From Microdochium bolleyi (taxonomy: Eukaryota > Ascomycota > Sordariomycetes > Xylariales > Microdochiaceae): 64,000 nt of DNA. Under the pieces are notes generated by a model. That model was not told the origin of the DNA. It was given only the letters and a program-made list of their open reading frames with translations, and ran no database searches. A program made the position numbers and the translations under genes. Positions 1 through 11,780 of the stretch are shown here, in pieces. The first letter of the stretch is position 1. Each line of letters begins with the position of its first letter. The stretch is from contig KQ964251.1 in NCBI GenBank assembly GCA_001566295.1, positions 997,838-1,061,837 on the forward strand, given 5' to 3'.

Positions 1-3000
1 AAGAAGGCGGTGCGTGTGATCACCTACGACTCTGTGTTTGTGTTGACTTACTGTGTTCGTCTTTACGATTGTCAGACGACTTTCAACGATTTGTCGATAG
101 GTTGATGAATACTCCGCTAGGGCCCAAGAATACCACAATGCTGATACTATGCTTGCTCGGATGAGACGAAGAGGCTGCGGACGAAGACCTGGAAATGGAC
201 CTGCGCAAACAAGTGTGGGGAGCTGAGCGGATGTCGTCGCTATTCAAAAATTTCTGGTGATTGTCTGGTCATCGTGGAGACGCTGGGTGGGAGGGGGCAG
301 AAAAATGAGTGGACTAGATCGTTACTTCCATCCATGGTTGCACATGACTGCGACGCCTACCCGGCACTTCTTCCAGTCCATCATCGTACATGTTTGTTGT
401 ACCACCGCCTCGACAACATGACAGTGACGATTAACTTGCCTGTCGACTTACTTGATTGCGACCTTGGCCATGGCTCTACATCGCGACACCGGCAGCTTGC
501 CATCGGCCTCTTGCTCGGAGAAAGTAGTCTGCTAGGCCATTGTGGCAGCTTCGATGGTTGGTCGCAGGGCAGCTCAATGACCAACCTTGGAAGCCACGGC
601 ACGAACAGCGAACATGGGAGCCAGAGTTCACTTGCTGCAGTCCGCTCGTGTACGGGGATCCGTGCGACCGGAAACCTCCTTGGACGTACTCTGTACTCCG
701 TAACGGCATTCGTGAACACACGAGAGGCTACTGAGGATTGGCGTCGCCGTCGATTGACGCCATACACGCCACCGACCACCAGCATCTGCTTTGCCCACAG
801 ACGACGAGCCAGCAAGAACCAATCAGTTGTGTGCACCAGATGGGCCCATCTTCGCACTACGCAGGGATAAGGACGCCTTACACAACGTCCAAGAACGCCC
901 GTCCAGCCGGACAGGGATTCGCGAAACATTCTCTGCACGAAATTCTCCAGTAGTTGGCCGTAGTGGCGCGGAAAGCAATTGACTGCCTATCGTGTGGAAC
1001 CATGCGTGCTCGACACACCAGCCAACACCAATGCCTAATCCCATCACAACTGCTGGGACGCAACGCACAAATCGCCCACCCTCCTCTCCGTTTGGGCCCT
1101 CAGCACCCTTACTTCCACGTGCGTGCGTGTCCGTGGTGAACGGGTGAGCGGGTCAAAGGGTGCGATCGAGACACATCCAATGAAGACCCACACCACCGAT
1201 CCGGCCCCGTCCCGTTCCCGACCCACCATCCCGGACGACATGGCTTCTATCGTGCCCGTGACCGGCTCTCATCAGTCAACTACCAGCTCAAAACCGGCTC
1301 GACGACACTTAGTCCAGCCGTGCTCCTGTGCCACAGTCCACCCCACCAATGTCGATGCAAGCCGAAAGGAACACTGCTGATCAGGCTCTGGGCGGGCACA
1401 ACATGCACATGCACGGCATCCTCGCAAGGTTTTACAGATGCAGGGCCCATGACGCAATCAGTGGTGCTTATACTCGCATGGTCGACAAACAGCTATGGGT
1501 GTAGCCCACTCATCTAGCTCGGAAGAGGCACCCACGCCGAGCACTAGCGCCAACATTCCAGATACAGCAACGTTCTTTGTCGCGGCTATCAGGCTTGAAT
1601 ACCGGTCGATGGCTGCTTGCCCGTCCTGGCTTGCACTAGGACACTGCTGAATACCAACCACCTCCAAGTCTGTCTTATCGAGGCGGCCCGCTGTAGGTTA
1701 GTCCCAAATGTCCCTCACCACCTCCTTGACTAGGTCAGGATCGAGCCATTGTCTCTCCCCAGAATCTCCGATGCTCTTGCCACTACTTGGACTTGCGCAC
1801 TCAAGCAATGGAAAGTTGAACGCTTGCTCTTGAACTGGATGATGCAACATTCCCAAGGTCAACGCATAGATGTGCCCGATATCATGCTCTACGCGCCGAC
1901 TCTTTTGCTTGCAAATGTGACCACCTTAGAGCGAGTTGTCAGCTTGTAGTGTGGTATTGCTGATGCAAGCCGAATTGCATCACAAATCAACCCAGCTGGA
2001 CTGATTCATGACTACGGGTCCACAGCTAGCGTGTCAATAGTCCTCTCGCTCATTATCACTACGGGAGTTACCACCCGAAGTCAATTAATCGAGACCGACG
2101 AGCCCGAGCCTGTGTCTGTGCACGCCGCCATGAGATCACAGCGCGGGGGCAGTCGACCAACACGCCCTTTGGAGACGAACCAGTCCAAACCTCTTTTCAC
2201 AGGTGATATATCTCAGCATTGACGGTCTTGGCCGGAGCTAACGACGGCGACCCCGAGAGCGGGTGGAACGAGTGGCGTTGAATACCCCACACACGTTGAA
2301 GTATCTCAGGCTGACAGCTTGGGTTGTCAGCATACGTCTCCATAAGCCACTAGCCCAAGGACAGCCCGTCACAGAATGGATTCCTGGCCAGGTACTCCAA
2401 GCTTCCGGCGTGTGACCTAATCATCTCCCATGAAGGTCGCCCGTGCTGATGCGGGGTCTCACAGGCTGTGGGGCACAATATCACAAGCAAATTTGTGAGC
2501 ATCCATGTGATTGTAGAAGGTTGATGTACCGCTGACCCGTATCATAAACAATTCTTGCGTGCCCTGCCCCAGCAGAACAAGCACGAAAATGGTGAAATAT
2601 ACAATTGTCGGTTTACTCACGACTGTCTCAGTGCTCCGTACAATGCATGTATACTCTAGTCCACATCTGGTTGCTCGTCCATCAAATCGTGATCTCGTGA
2701 AGACGTCCACTAGCCCGATCGCTCTGTCCTAAGAGCATCGGGCTGTCCTCAGTGTCATTGACATTTTTCCCCATTTTGGCAACCCAACCCCCTCCGCAAC
2801 TGGTTTTAATGCCGGTAGCGTAGGAAACTCTTTTCCAATGTCCTTGCAGCGAGGCTCTCTGCGCTGGTTCATGAGACAGTCGGGGGGCATGAGAACTACC
2901 AGTGTTGAAAGGCGGACTTGGGCAAAGCCAACATGTCTTCCATCCTGAACTGTCGCTTGTACCGGCTCATCCCTACTAAAGATTATAACTGAATGGAAAT

Positions 3001-3150
3001 TGGACAAGCGAATTGAGAGAAGTGGCTGGTGCTTGGTCGTAATGGTTGAAATATAAAATGGCCGTGTCTGGGCGGGTGGTCCTGCTCCTCCGTAGCACGT
3101 AAGAATCGAAGATGATGAGGCAAACAAGTGCTCGTATAAGAAAATCGAAA
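1..3150. other. Non-coding stretch, nothing recognised
   Basis: No open reading frame here shows a recognisable domain or a splice pattern that extends it. The longest frames (around 274-938, both strands, and 2729-3127, minus) have no family resemblance and overlap each other on opposite strands, as chance frames do. The right end (about 2.7-3.15 kb) is probably the 3' flank of the small minus-strand gene at 3151-4031. No repeat, tRNA or transposon signature was seen. Confidence 0.5.
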
Positions 3151-4031
3151 TCAGAAGTGAAGGCTTAGTCGAATATCGAATGGAGTAGTCGTGTTGCTGT
3201 GCAGCAAGCTGTCACATTGTTGCAGGACGTGCTCGCACCCAGCGCTGCACGGCGCGGACGCTCGGGTCTTCGGCTGTCCAGCGGCCCATCTGGACATCTG
3301 CTGTACGAAGCTCCGAATGTATGGACTCGTCCGTGATATGTTCCAGATCCTTGGATACACGATCAGCCGGCTTGCGTTGGAGGCGGGGTGGTAGTAGACT
3401 TACCGAGCGCAGCTGATCATCGCAAGCCTCCAGTGCACGGCGCAGGCCCGAAGGTGATTGTTGACTTTGCATGACCTGATCCCGGTATGTGACCCATCGC
3501 TGCGCGGCAGCTTGGCGGAGGTAGATCATCTGGGCCACGTGCCTCCGCGCAAAGGCGTCGAGCAAAACTCTGCGGACGAGATTGAGTATTAGCAAAAGTG
3601 GCCACAGACTGAGAAGATGCTCCGGATAGAAACATACTCGGTAGGATCAAGGGGGACAGGGGATAACTTACTGCTTCAGTTCTGCGAGATCTTGCTCGGC
3701 CTCTCCACCGATGGTCTGTGGCACCGACACATCGGCTGCGCAATTCAGAATGTGCTGGCCGTCAATGGCGCATTGTCGAAGCAACGCCCAGCCATCGGTC
3801 CAATAATCTGCCTGATTGTCGGGGTTTACAGGCGCTGCAGCAATGTAGTACTGGAGAGTGCGAAAATCGGAAAGAATCTCAGCCACCCGGGCTGCTCTGT
3901 AGTCATTGACTAGGTGATGTTAGCGTTGCTGTTCATGTCTGCAAGTGCTGATCTTGGTCTGGAAGCCTTCATGGCGCAAGAGAAGGGGAGAAAAGCCGGA
4001 GATAATAAGATCGCCACTTACGTCCGTCCAT
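3151..4031 (-). CDS. Hypothetical protein, four exons, about 187 aa
   Basis: I do not recognise a family. The model rests on splicing. Exons read 4031-4022, 3909-3672, 3569-3404 and 3300-3151 on the minus strand. All three donors are GTAAGT, the acceptors are CTAG, GCAG and ACAG, and a CTAAT branch point sits in intron 2. Total coding length is 564 nt, ending in TGA. The first exon is only ten bases (M-D-G plus one base), and joining it to exon 2 keeps one frame (MDG-LNDYRAARVAEIL). The protein is soluble, helical-looking, with repeated Ala/Gln/Arg runs and no signal peptide or membrane segment. Exon 4 is the least certain part because a second AG six codons downstream could also be used. It lies isolated between two long non-coding stretches, which suggests a lineage-specific gene. 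The multi-exon consistency argues against a chance frame. Confidence 0.6.
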
Positions 4032-4819
4032 TTAGAGAAGCAGGATATGAAGCTAGTCGTGTCGATCGACAAGGGGAACTAAAAGTACAACCGAGATGAA
4101 GCGCTCGAGGGAGGATGGTCCCGAAGATAGAGATAAATGAAAAAAGGCGAAGCGAAGGATGTCGACAGGGAGATATTGTTGTCCCGAGAGGCACCAGAGA
4201 ATGGGAAGGCGGACCACGTGTGAAGCGAAGGAAGTGAAGAGAGACTGGGCAGCAGTTGGTCTCGAGACTGCTCTGGATGCTGGTGAAGAGTTGACTTCAT
4301 GATGGCCCGATGGAGGGAGGCGAATCTGATGCTTTTGTATAAAAGCCCGTCCAGAGCAGAGACACTTCTGACTACGGGGAGGAGCGCATGATGAGGAAGG
4401 AGTATGGAGGAGGAAGTCGCGATGGGTAGGGAGGAACTTTGCAAGGCAACATGCCGGCACGCAGGAAACGGAGTAGCCCTACGCTGCTCAAGCACACCCG
4501 GCAACACTAGCAACACCATGCCCGCGGGAGGCATGAGCACGCGGATGGAGCGCAGAGACATGCACGCCCCACGACGGCCCTCGCGGACGACGAGCAAGCG
4601 TCATTTGGCACCAGCCACTATGCCCGGGACGGGTTCGTGGTCGAGCGGGTGCGCCAGCCGGACTGGCATCGCGGACACCACCCCGGTAAGGCATCACGGC
4701 GGGATGCAAGCGCAGATTTGGACAACCCCGACCAAGCTGGACTTATTGGTCCCGGCCGGTGGGCAGTGGCGTGTCGTAGCGTTGCCGAGCATGCCTGCCT
4801 GGGGTGGTGGTTGACGATA

Positions 4820-4846
4820 GATCAGATGGATCAGATGGATCAGACG
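4820..4846. repeat. 9-bp tandem repeat (GATCAGATG) x3
   Basis: Three head-to-tail copies of the nonamer, the last with one change (GATCAGACG). It is followed within 30 bp by a loose array of ACATCG hexamers (about 4873-4907). Function unknown; simple-sequence variation is likely. Confidence 0.8.
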
Positions 4847-5870
4847 GGCGGGTGGGCCCATCGTCGGCATCGACATTGACATCGACACGCAGATGGACAT
4901 CGACATCAACTGCGACCGGGCTGGATGGGGTGCAGTGCGCCTGCATGGCAGAGCCGCGAACCAGACGACCGCACACGATGGTGCAGGCCGAGCCGACACG
5001 CAGCGGGCGCATCTCCGCCAGCCACAGGGCGACCAGGAAGGCCACAGCCCTGTGTAAGTGCTCAGTGACGATGCCACTGCTCGAAATAGAGAGTCGCAAC
5101 GGGCCACAGCGACAGCGACGACAGCAGCAGGAGCACCCGTTGCGCCCCCATGTGGCTTGCTGAACCGCCCAGAGCGGGCTAGCGCTTCAGGTGTTCCAGG
5201 TACCAGCACCCACTCTTCAGCCAGCAGCGACTGCACAGCGGCACAAATGGGCCACCCTGCCGACGCCATCGGCGCCGCCAGACAGCTGGAGCACTTGCGT
5301 CTGCGCCTGCCATTCGTCGCGCGGCCTGCCTGGCCAGTCCCTCGCCAGCTGAGCAGGGGGCCGCCTTGTCCCAGCAGACCCGACGGCACGCGAGTCTGCC
5401 TCGCCAGCTTCCCTCTGGTTGGGCTGTCTCGGCCAACCAGTCTGCGATGGGATTACTGTCTCGGCCCATACTCTTCACTTCTGGCCTTAGCAGACGCCTC
5501 GTCTGCAGCGTGGCAGCCCTCGCTGGCATCTCGTCATCCTGCAGTTCCGTGCCCTCGCACCCCTGCGGCCCGGACAATACGCGCCTCTCCCCCCGCGCCT
5601 GAGGCCGCCGAACCACCGCCAGTCCCAATCACTTGGGTCCGGGAGCCGCGTCTAGGCTCGTCGCCCGCTGCATGTCCAGTTCGCCCCTGCATGGCCAACG
5701 ACTTCTGCGGTTCACTTTGACGCAACTTCGCCCCCAGCCCTACGGCGTACCCTCCCACCAGTCCGCCCAGATAGACAGCCAGACGCACCCAGCCAGGACC
5801 AGGGTATGCGGGAACGCCAATTTCAAGGCCTGCCCTGGCTCCCGCAGCGCACATTCGGCCCTATGACGCG

Positions 5871-5894
5871 TATCACGATATCACGATATCACGA
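5871..5894. repeat. 8-bp tandem repeat (TATCACGA) x3
   Basis: Three perfect copies of an octamer, followed by a truncated TATC. Each junction creates a palindromic GATATC. It lies in the non-coding stretch upstream of the proteasome gene's 3' end. Confidence 0.85.
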
Positions 5895-6101
5895 TATCCC
5901 CAAACGTTCCGCGCTGGGCCAGCCTGCATCCAGCTGTTAGCCTTCCTGGCCTTGGCGCAGCGCCGCCAGTTTGCAGACATCTCCAAACATGCAGGTTCGT
6001 GGCCTCATTGGCCAGCACCACTGCCTTTTATTTCCCGGGAGGGACGTCCGGTTTCCATCCCGCTAGAGTCCCTCCACTCTGTTCCCTGTCTAGCGGAGCA
6101 A

Positions 6102-6120
6102 GCACGCACGCACGCACGCA
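6102..6120. repeat. GCAC tetranucleotide microsatellite
   Basis: Short run of GCAC/ACGC repeats followed directly by a GTAG/GCAG-like run. Simple-sequence repeat in non-coding DNA. Confidence 0.75.
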
Positions 6121-7169
6121 GGTAGGCAGGCACGAGTCCGTCCCGCTTCCGCCGTTGAAAAGTGAAGCCCTATGGCGTGATGATCTTGCCCATTACGAGG
6201 TTTCTGGTGTCACCCCAGACAAACGTGTCCGCCGCGTGGTTGTGTCATCAGTTCCCCTTCACAGTCATCTAGAGCGAGCTTCATAGCCTACTGTGATTAT
6301 CACGAGACGCCATGTCTAGACGCTGAGACAGTTTGATCTCTCTAGCTCACAACGAGGAAATCTGGTAGGTACTCCAGGCATGCAAATGTGTCCAGATCAC
6401 GAACCGTTGCCCGGCACCTGCCTTCTCTCTCCCCGCGGCGAATCCTGACGCAAAATGCCCATGGGAAAGGGGTCTCACATCGCGAGACAGATGGCTTCAG
6501 AGAAGTTTGTTCTTAGCGGCCGCGAGAGAATGGTCCCGAGAAACCACCAAGCGGTCTCCCTTTCTCCTGCAGGATGCCTGTACGCTCGCACGCACGCACT
6601 GACGACGCCGACGACGACGTCCCATGAGATTGTCTCAAAATGGAAAGTGTGCCTTGTGGCTTTTGTTTTGGAACCTCTAGGTGGTAGGTGTGGTGTGGTC
6701 AAATGCGAGGCAGGGGGACGACGCACTGCGTCTAATAGCCTTATGTGTTTCAGCCGCACCACGCTCACCGCCAGCCTCGAAAGACCAGCTGCCCTTCGTG
6801 ATGACTATATGACCATCGCCGGAGGGCTCCAACGACTACGACCCGTTATCTGTGAAACTTTCGAAGGCTAGTCCCGTGTATCGAAATTGACTCTGCCGAT
6901 TGTGCTGGTATTGGGATCTCAGCCAGGTCACGACAAGGCAAGCACTTCACACCCAAATCAATCGATGGCGTGGCCAATGTCTCTACGAATTCCATCGGGC
7001 ATTCTTGACATGCTCGTAATTGTCGCTGGATCATTGCATCAGCTCATCAGCCAGTCGAAACTGTCTACAAGGGAGGGCGTCCTATGTGCATCATGAATGG
7101 TGCTGACGGCGACCAAACGGTCCGAACTGCGCCAGCCCCTGCAACATCTCGGCCGTCATCCTGGACGCC

Positions 7170-8297
7170 TCAGTCCTTCTCCGCAATCGCCTGTAACCGG
7201 TCATCGATCTCATCCTCCGTCAGAATCCTGAACGTAGGCACTGTCTCGTCCTCGTCGTCCAATGACGGGCCACCGACGATGCCAATCTCAATCTCACCCT
7301 TCTTGAAGTCCATACTCAGCACGGTGCTCAGCGTCGTAATGGCAAGCTCAACGACCTCCTCCCAGCCGCCCTCGGCGTGGTCCTTGTTCTTCAGCTTCTT
7401 CTCGAGGTGGTTCATGGCCTCCTGCTGCTTGGGGCCAGCTGCTGTACCCTTCGCGCCGACGTAGTAACCCGCAGGGTCGCACTTGTAGAGTTGCGGGCCG
7501 AATTCAGAGTCCAATGAGATCAGTGTCGTTGCGACACCGTAGGGTCTCATGTAAGCCTGAGGGATCACGTCTGTCAGCCACATATCCCGCCGGGTATCCA
7601 TAATCCTACCACTTACCCGCTGGGTGTAGACCTGGCTGATGTTGGCAAGTCTCTTTGCCAGCACGTCGCAAGGCATCTCGTATCCGAACTTGTAGCGGAA
7701 CTCTGCAGCTTCGCCCTGGGCGCGCTGAGCAAACGCACGAGCATCGGCAACGGATCCTGTCATGACGCAGCCGACGGACGGCGAAATCTGGAAGATGTGT
7801 GATACGGAAGACGGGTCGATGAGCTTGTCCTGCAGACCCAACACATCAGTATTTCTCCTCTGTCCGGGGAATCACAGACGAGTCTGACGTACAGGAACCT
7901 TCTTCTGCGACAGCACAACGGCGCAGTCCTTGCCTCTGACGCCTATCGACATAATATTCGCCGCGGTGATCGCCTTGAATGCATACTCTGTCGAAGATCT
8001 GCTGTTAGTCGGTTGGCCATGACGCTTCATATAGGGGGTACCGGTTCGCGGCGGCGTTAGGCCTGAGTGTCGACCGGGGCGACAGGACGAGGCTTGGGTT
8101 GGTCCCGTGCTGGTCGACAATGGTGGCTCGGATGGCTAGAACATACCGACTTGGTACAGCCTTCCCTGCTCCGAGAAGATGGTGATGTGTCGGTCGAAAC
8201 CTGCGCTGCCTGTATCGCGAGGTTAGCTACGTCAACCAAGGGCTCGATGGAAGCGGCGGGCTGCGGGGTCCTTGGGGACAGAAAACATACCAGACAT
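7170..8297 (-). CDS. SCL1: 20S proteasome subunit alpha 1 (PSMA6 / Scl1 type), 254 aa
   Basis: Structural alpha-ring subunit of the 20S proteasome in cytosol and nucleus. Its N-terminal region helps gate entry to the proteolytic chamber. It is non-catalytic. Exons are 8297-8291, 8209-8147, 7987-7893, 7829-7617 and 7556-7170 (765 nt). The alpha-subunit signature around residues 14-30 (FSEQGRLYQVEYAFKAI) is complete. The sequence KKVPDKLIDPSSV, the ISQVYTQ segment and YKCDPAGYYVGAKGTAAG identify the alpha 1 type rather than other alphas. Length matches the family (about 245-260). The first exon is only seven bases (ATGTCTG). The last intron is exactly 60 nt and lies in frame with no stop, so it could be mistaken for coding sequence, but the family alignment (VYTQR joined to AYMRPYG) removes it. 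It is divergent from the WKF gene, with 833 bp between the two starts. Confidence 0.96.
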
Positions 8298-9130
8298 CTT
8301 GACGACTGGGCTTCTCTAGAAGCCTAGGATTCTGGGGAGATCACTGTGCGGCTGGTGATGTGAGCTTCGGAGTCGATGTCGAAGTGCGAGTCGCGGGTCG
8401 ATTGGTGATGGTTGAGCTGCTGGCAGTGGTTGTCTTGGCCGTTCGGAGCTCAAAGGTCGTTGCGGAGCGGTTGGCACGATAAGGCAGGCACGGCTACGTA
8501 AAGCCCACCTTCCGCTGGGAGCTCGTCCAGGACAGGCCAGGCTGAGAGCTGATGAGCAGGCCAGGCGGAGCTCCCGAAAGAGCTTGGGCCAGTCAACCAA
8601 AGCTCCGCACCGCCAGACGCGTGCCTGCTCGCAGCCTGGGCGAGCACACAACAAGTGGCGTCGCTGAGGCTTGTGCCTGTAGCGGTGTCTCGACCTGAGC
8701 CACAATCATTACATAAGCGAGAGGACGACCAGCCCCCAGCAGAGAGTTGTGGATTCCAGGGATTTGAGTGGATCTTGCTCGAGACCATCTTTGGGAGCTC
8801 CACTAAAAAATGCAACACGCCCGTTCTTTCTCATCGTTGTCGTTTCTCACATGCGATAGTCCTTTGATATATTTCGCCTGGACTGCACAGTACTTCCGCA
8901 CGCCTACCCGTGACAGCATTCCGGGAATTAGTGATACTCGACTGAGCTCGACCCATCGGTTTTGGAAAGCGCATATTCCCAAAAGAACTGATCCCGAAAC
9001 CCAGTGTCGGCTCATCGCATTACTCTCCCACGACAGCTGTTGATCTTACAGCAGCTCCTGTCAGACACCCTGAGGACTCGGTCTTAAGCAATTGGAGCAC
9101 TGGGGTCATTGAGATCGTAACGAGTCCACC
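8298..9130. promoter_or_regulatory. Divergent promoter region, proteasome alpha 1 / WKF gene
   Basis: An 833-bp stretch between two divergently transcribed starts. No coding frame is supported. I could not pick out a confident TATA box or known factor site. Confidence 0.5.
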
Positions 9131-10372
9131 ATGTCCGCCAGTCGTGTCCCTGCCTGGAAACGGCTGGGCCTCAAGCTCAACAATGGCACAGGTGGCGACC
9201 AGAGCAGCCCTGCGGCGCCAGCCGCCGCCTCAAGCATCAATGGCTCACCTGCCAGCTCAGCCGTGAAGAGGAAAGCCTCGTCCGGCGCGCCGGCGCCGGA
9301 CCAGCAGAGCGCGGCCAAAAAGACCAAGACGGACTCACAAGACGCGACGACGCCGTCCAAGAAGGCCAAGTCTGTCTCGTTTGCCGCAGAGACCACCTCA
9401 TCTTTAGTCGTGGCGCCGGACGCCTCGGGCCCTCCCGGCAAGGACATCATCCGGAACAAGCCCAAGCAGAAACTGCCACCGGCCCCGGCTACCAAGACAC
9501 CAGCGGCCGCGGGTGCCGGCAAGAACACCTCTGGTCCGGCGCCGCCAATCAACCTGGGACCGGCGCTCGAGTATCTGCGCAAGTGGCACAGCGAACGGGA
9601 CGCTTGGAAGTTCAATAAGAACCATCAGACCAAGCTCCTGGAACAGGTCTTTGCGGACGAGACGACAATCCCTGCCGCCGACATCGATATCTTCTACGAG
9701 TACATCCGCCCGCTCAAGGGCCACGTCCGGCAGCGCCTGCGGGAGCTCGCGAATGGCGTGAAGAGCCGCGACGTGGCCCAGGGCGCGTCCGTGTTTGCGG
9801 GCGCAGGGACACCCTCCAAGGCCAAGCTCAAGGATGCCGAGAAGAAGCAGGACGAGTACGAGCAGGTGATTCGGTCATACATGGCCAAGGACCGCCCCTC
9901 GCCGGGCGCCAAGCCACGGTTCCAGGAGGTCGACTACGTGCTGAGGACGGCGGACATGGAGATGCAGCGAAGGGTGGTGAAGCGCATGCGCGCAGAGGTC
10001 GTGCTGGACGAGCTTGCTGATGAGGGCGAGGGCGGAACCTCTGGCACCGCCACAGATGGTGACGTTGCGAAACCTGCGGAGACTACGGGCGCCGCGGAGG
10101 AGAGCGTGGGCACAAGGGATAGTCTGAATGATGGCTCGCAACAACGCGTCAAGCGCAAGAGGAAGACGCGAACAGCGGTCGTGGAGGACGAGTACGATAG
10201 CAGCAGCAGCGACGACGATAGCTCATCGGGCGACTCTTCTGACGACGAAGAGGCGGGCGGCGCCGCGACGAAGGGCAAGCCGAAGAAGACGACGGCTAAA
10301 CCCGCGAACGACTCGTCATCTTCAGACTCGTCGGATTCGTCCGACTCGGACTCAGATTCAGATAGCGATTGA
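9131..10372 (+). CDS. WKF-domain protein (C7orf50-like), acidic nuclear/nucleolar candidate, 413 aa
   Basis: Single-exon gene; the ATG sits in a good context (CCACCATGTCC). The N-terminal 135 residues are low-complexity, Ala/Pro/Ser/Lys-rich, with basic patches such as KRK and KKTKT that could act as nuclear localisation signals. Residues about 140-205 hold the WKF (DUF2373) domain, recognisable from LEYLRKWHSERDAWKFNKN, then the LLE-Q-VF and YIRPLKGHVRQRL segments. The rest is a poorly ordered region with a basic KRKRKTR patch and a C-terminal Ser/Asp tail (SSDSDSD type) typical of casein kinase 2 substrates. Family members are nucleolar or ribosome-biogenesis associated in animals; the fungal role is not established. 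It is convergent with the claudin-like gene, 473 bp apart. Confidence 0.85.
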   Translation: MSASRVPAWKRLGLKLNNGTGGDQSSPAAPAAASSINGSPASSAVKRKASSGAPAPDQQSAAKKTKTDSQDATTPSKKAKSVSFAAETTSSLVVAPDASGPPGKDIIRNKPKQKLPPAPATKTPAAAGAGKNTSGPAPPINLGPALEYLRKWHSERDAWKFNKNHQTKLLEQVFADETTIPAADIDIFYEYIRPLKGHVRQRLRELANGVKSRDVAQGASVFAGAGTPSKAKLKDAEKKQDEYEQVIRSYMAKDRPSPGAKPRFQEVDYVLRTADMEMQRRVVKRMRAEVVLDELADEGEGGTSGTATDGDVAKPAETTGAAEESVGTRDSLNDGSQQRVKRKRKTRTAVVEDEYDSSSSDDDSSSGDSSDDEEAGGAATKGKPKKTTAKPANDSSSSDSSDSSDSDSDSDSD

Positions 10373-10845
10373 AATCTAGTCACGCCATGACGAAGGCATA
10401 GATGTGATATAGAGCAACAATATACTAGCGAGGCTCGCAAATTTCCACAACCGGTCAATCGAGATGCATTTGCGACGACACGTAATTATAATTCTGGTGT
10501 GGAATTTCGTCCTACAGTAGGCGGGACTTGTTCTTGTGAAACGACCTCAGAATACGTGATATGCGAAATCACAACGAAATAAAAGGTCATCGTGTATGAA
10601 AGTTACGCAAAATTGATATGGATATAATGCCGAGCCAACCAAAATGTAATGAAATAGCATCGCGCGCTATGAAGCAGGACATTCACATGCTTGTGAACGT
10701 CGCTCTCATCCGCCAGCTTGCAAGGCACGGCTATATGTGGCGGCTACGAAGGAAACTGGTACGGCGTTGCCTGTTGTATATGCGCTCTGACAATATCGCC
10801 TCGAAAGTCTTGGCTGTGGTGACCATCCTGCCGTCTTCGGACACT
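10373..10845. other. Intergenic, convergent 3' flanks
   Basis: A 473-bp AT-richer stretch shared by the 3' ends of the WKF gene (plus) and the claudin-like gene (minus). An AATAAA-like element (GAAATAAAAGG, near 10576) could serve as a polyadenylation signal. Nothing else seen. Confidence 0.5.
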
Positions 10846-11780
10846 CTAACAGTCGAGCGGGTCTTCGAGAAACTCATAGTCGTCCTCGGGAGGAAGAAGG
10901 TGCGCAGAGAGAGCCAATGTTGCTGCCAGGAGCACAGAAACACTGGCGCTAACAACACACAAGATCCAGGACCAGCTCAACTTCCAGCCCGGCATAGCAA
11001 ATTGGTCATCAGTGTCAAAAAGGTATGCCTATGGACAGCGTCGGTTGTGTTAGCCACGGAACTCTCCCAATGAGGTGAAGGACATGCGGCATGGCAAAAG
11101 CGGGTTGTCCCGTACCACTAGGCCCATGCCGGCAAACTCGATGGCAGCATCAGCGACGAGGAAGCCGCCGATCAGCTTCCAACCCGTTTCGCGCTTGTAC
11201 TTGCCGCCGAGGATGACGACGAGGAAGGTGATGAGGGTGGCAAGCTCGACGACTGTCGCAAAGGAGAGCAAGAAACCGCTGCTCCGCCACATGGAGCAAA
11301 AGAACTGGTCGTCGCGGCAGTCATCGTCGTCGGGGAAACTTCGACAGGACGGGTCGTCCACTGACGAGCAGCTCTGGTGCAGGCCCAAGCTCTTGGTGAA
11401 GGTCTTGCCCGTGTTATCAGCTGTAACCGAGTACGAGATCCAGTGCGGTGTGACAATCGAGGTTATCGTCATGATGGTCGCTGGAGATGCGTAAAAGCTC
11501 CATTGTTAGCAAACACACTTGAGTGGTGTCGAACAGCGCAACACAACGAGCACCAGCGACGCATCTGGAAGACCAAGATCCTGGAGGACAACCCGACAGG
11601 GAAATGCGCGTAACATGAGGCGTAGGCGAATGCTCTGTTTCGTGGTGGTGGTGCTGGATCGCCCGGACGAGAGAGCTTGCAGGTGAGAAGCGGATGGTGG
11701 AGCGGGTGGCTGAAAGCAAGCTATGACGTACTGCACAGGAAGACGCCTAGGGCGATATTGTAGACAATGGCGCGCGTCAT
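10846..11780 (-). CDS. Fungal claudin/PMP22-like four-helix membrane protein, 198 aa
   Basis: Exons are 11780-11732, 11480-11116 and 11028-10846 (597 nt), with donors GTACGT and GTACGG and acceptors CCAG and ATAG. Four hydrophobic segments are visible: residues about 5-28, 80-105, 115-142 and 150-178. The loop between helices 1 and 2 carries a GLHQSC...C...FCSMW pattern, resembling the GL-W-C-C signature of claudin/PMP22 proteins. The acidic C-terminus ends PPEDDYEFLEDPLDC. The splice joins are supported by continuous hydrophobic helices across each junction (FLCS-TTIMTIT and MGLV-AYLF). The first intron is long (251 nt). Such proteins occur widely in filamentous fungi and are thought to act at the plasma membrane, possibly at hyphal cell contacts or in stress sensing. 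The function of this one is unknown. Confidence 0.82.

Larger units (their letters stand above)
4032..7169. other. Long GC-rich non-coding stretch with small simple repeats
   Basis: Several long frames overlap on both strands between 4.0 and 5.9 kb, but none shows a domain, a plausible splice extension or consistent codon use. I read them as GC-rich chance frames. The part next to 4031 would be the 5' flank of the hypothetical gene, with a TATAAAA-like element near 4338. Three short tandem repeats lie here (listed separately). No gene is supported. Confidence 0.5.

Noticed and set aside
274..938. 198- and 185-codon frames at the left edge
   Set aside because: They occupy opposite strands of the same DNA, lack domains and have no splice support.
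4079..5720. Long overlapping frames on both strands, up to 231 codons
   Set aside because: No domain, no splice extension, and similar lengths on opposite strands in GC-rich DNA; best explained as chance frames.
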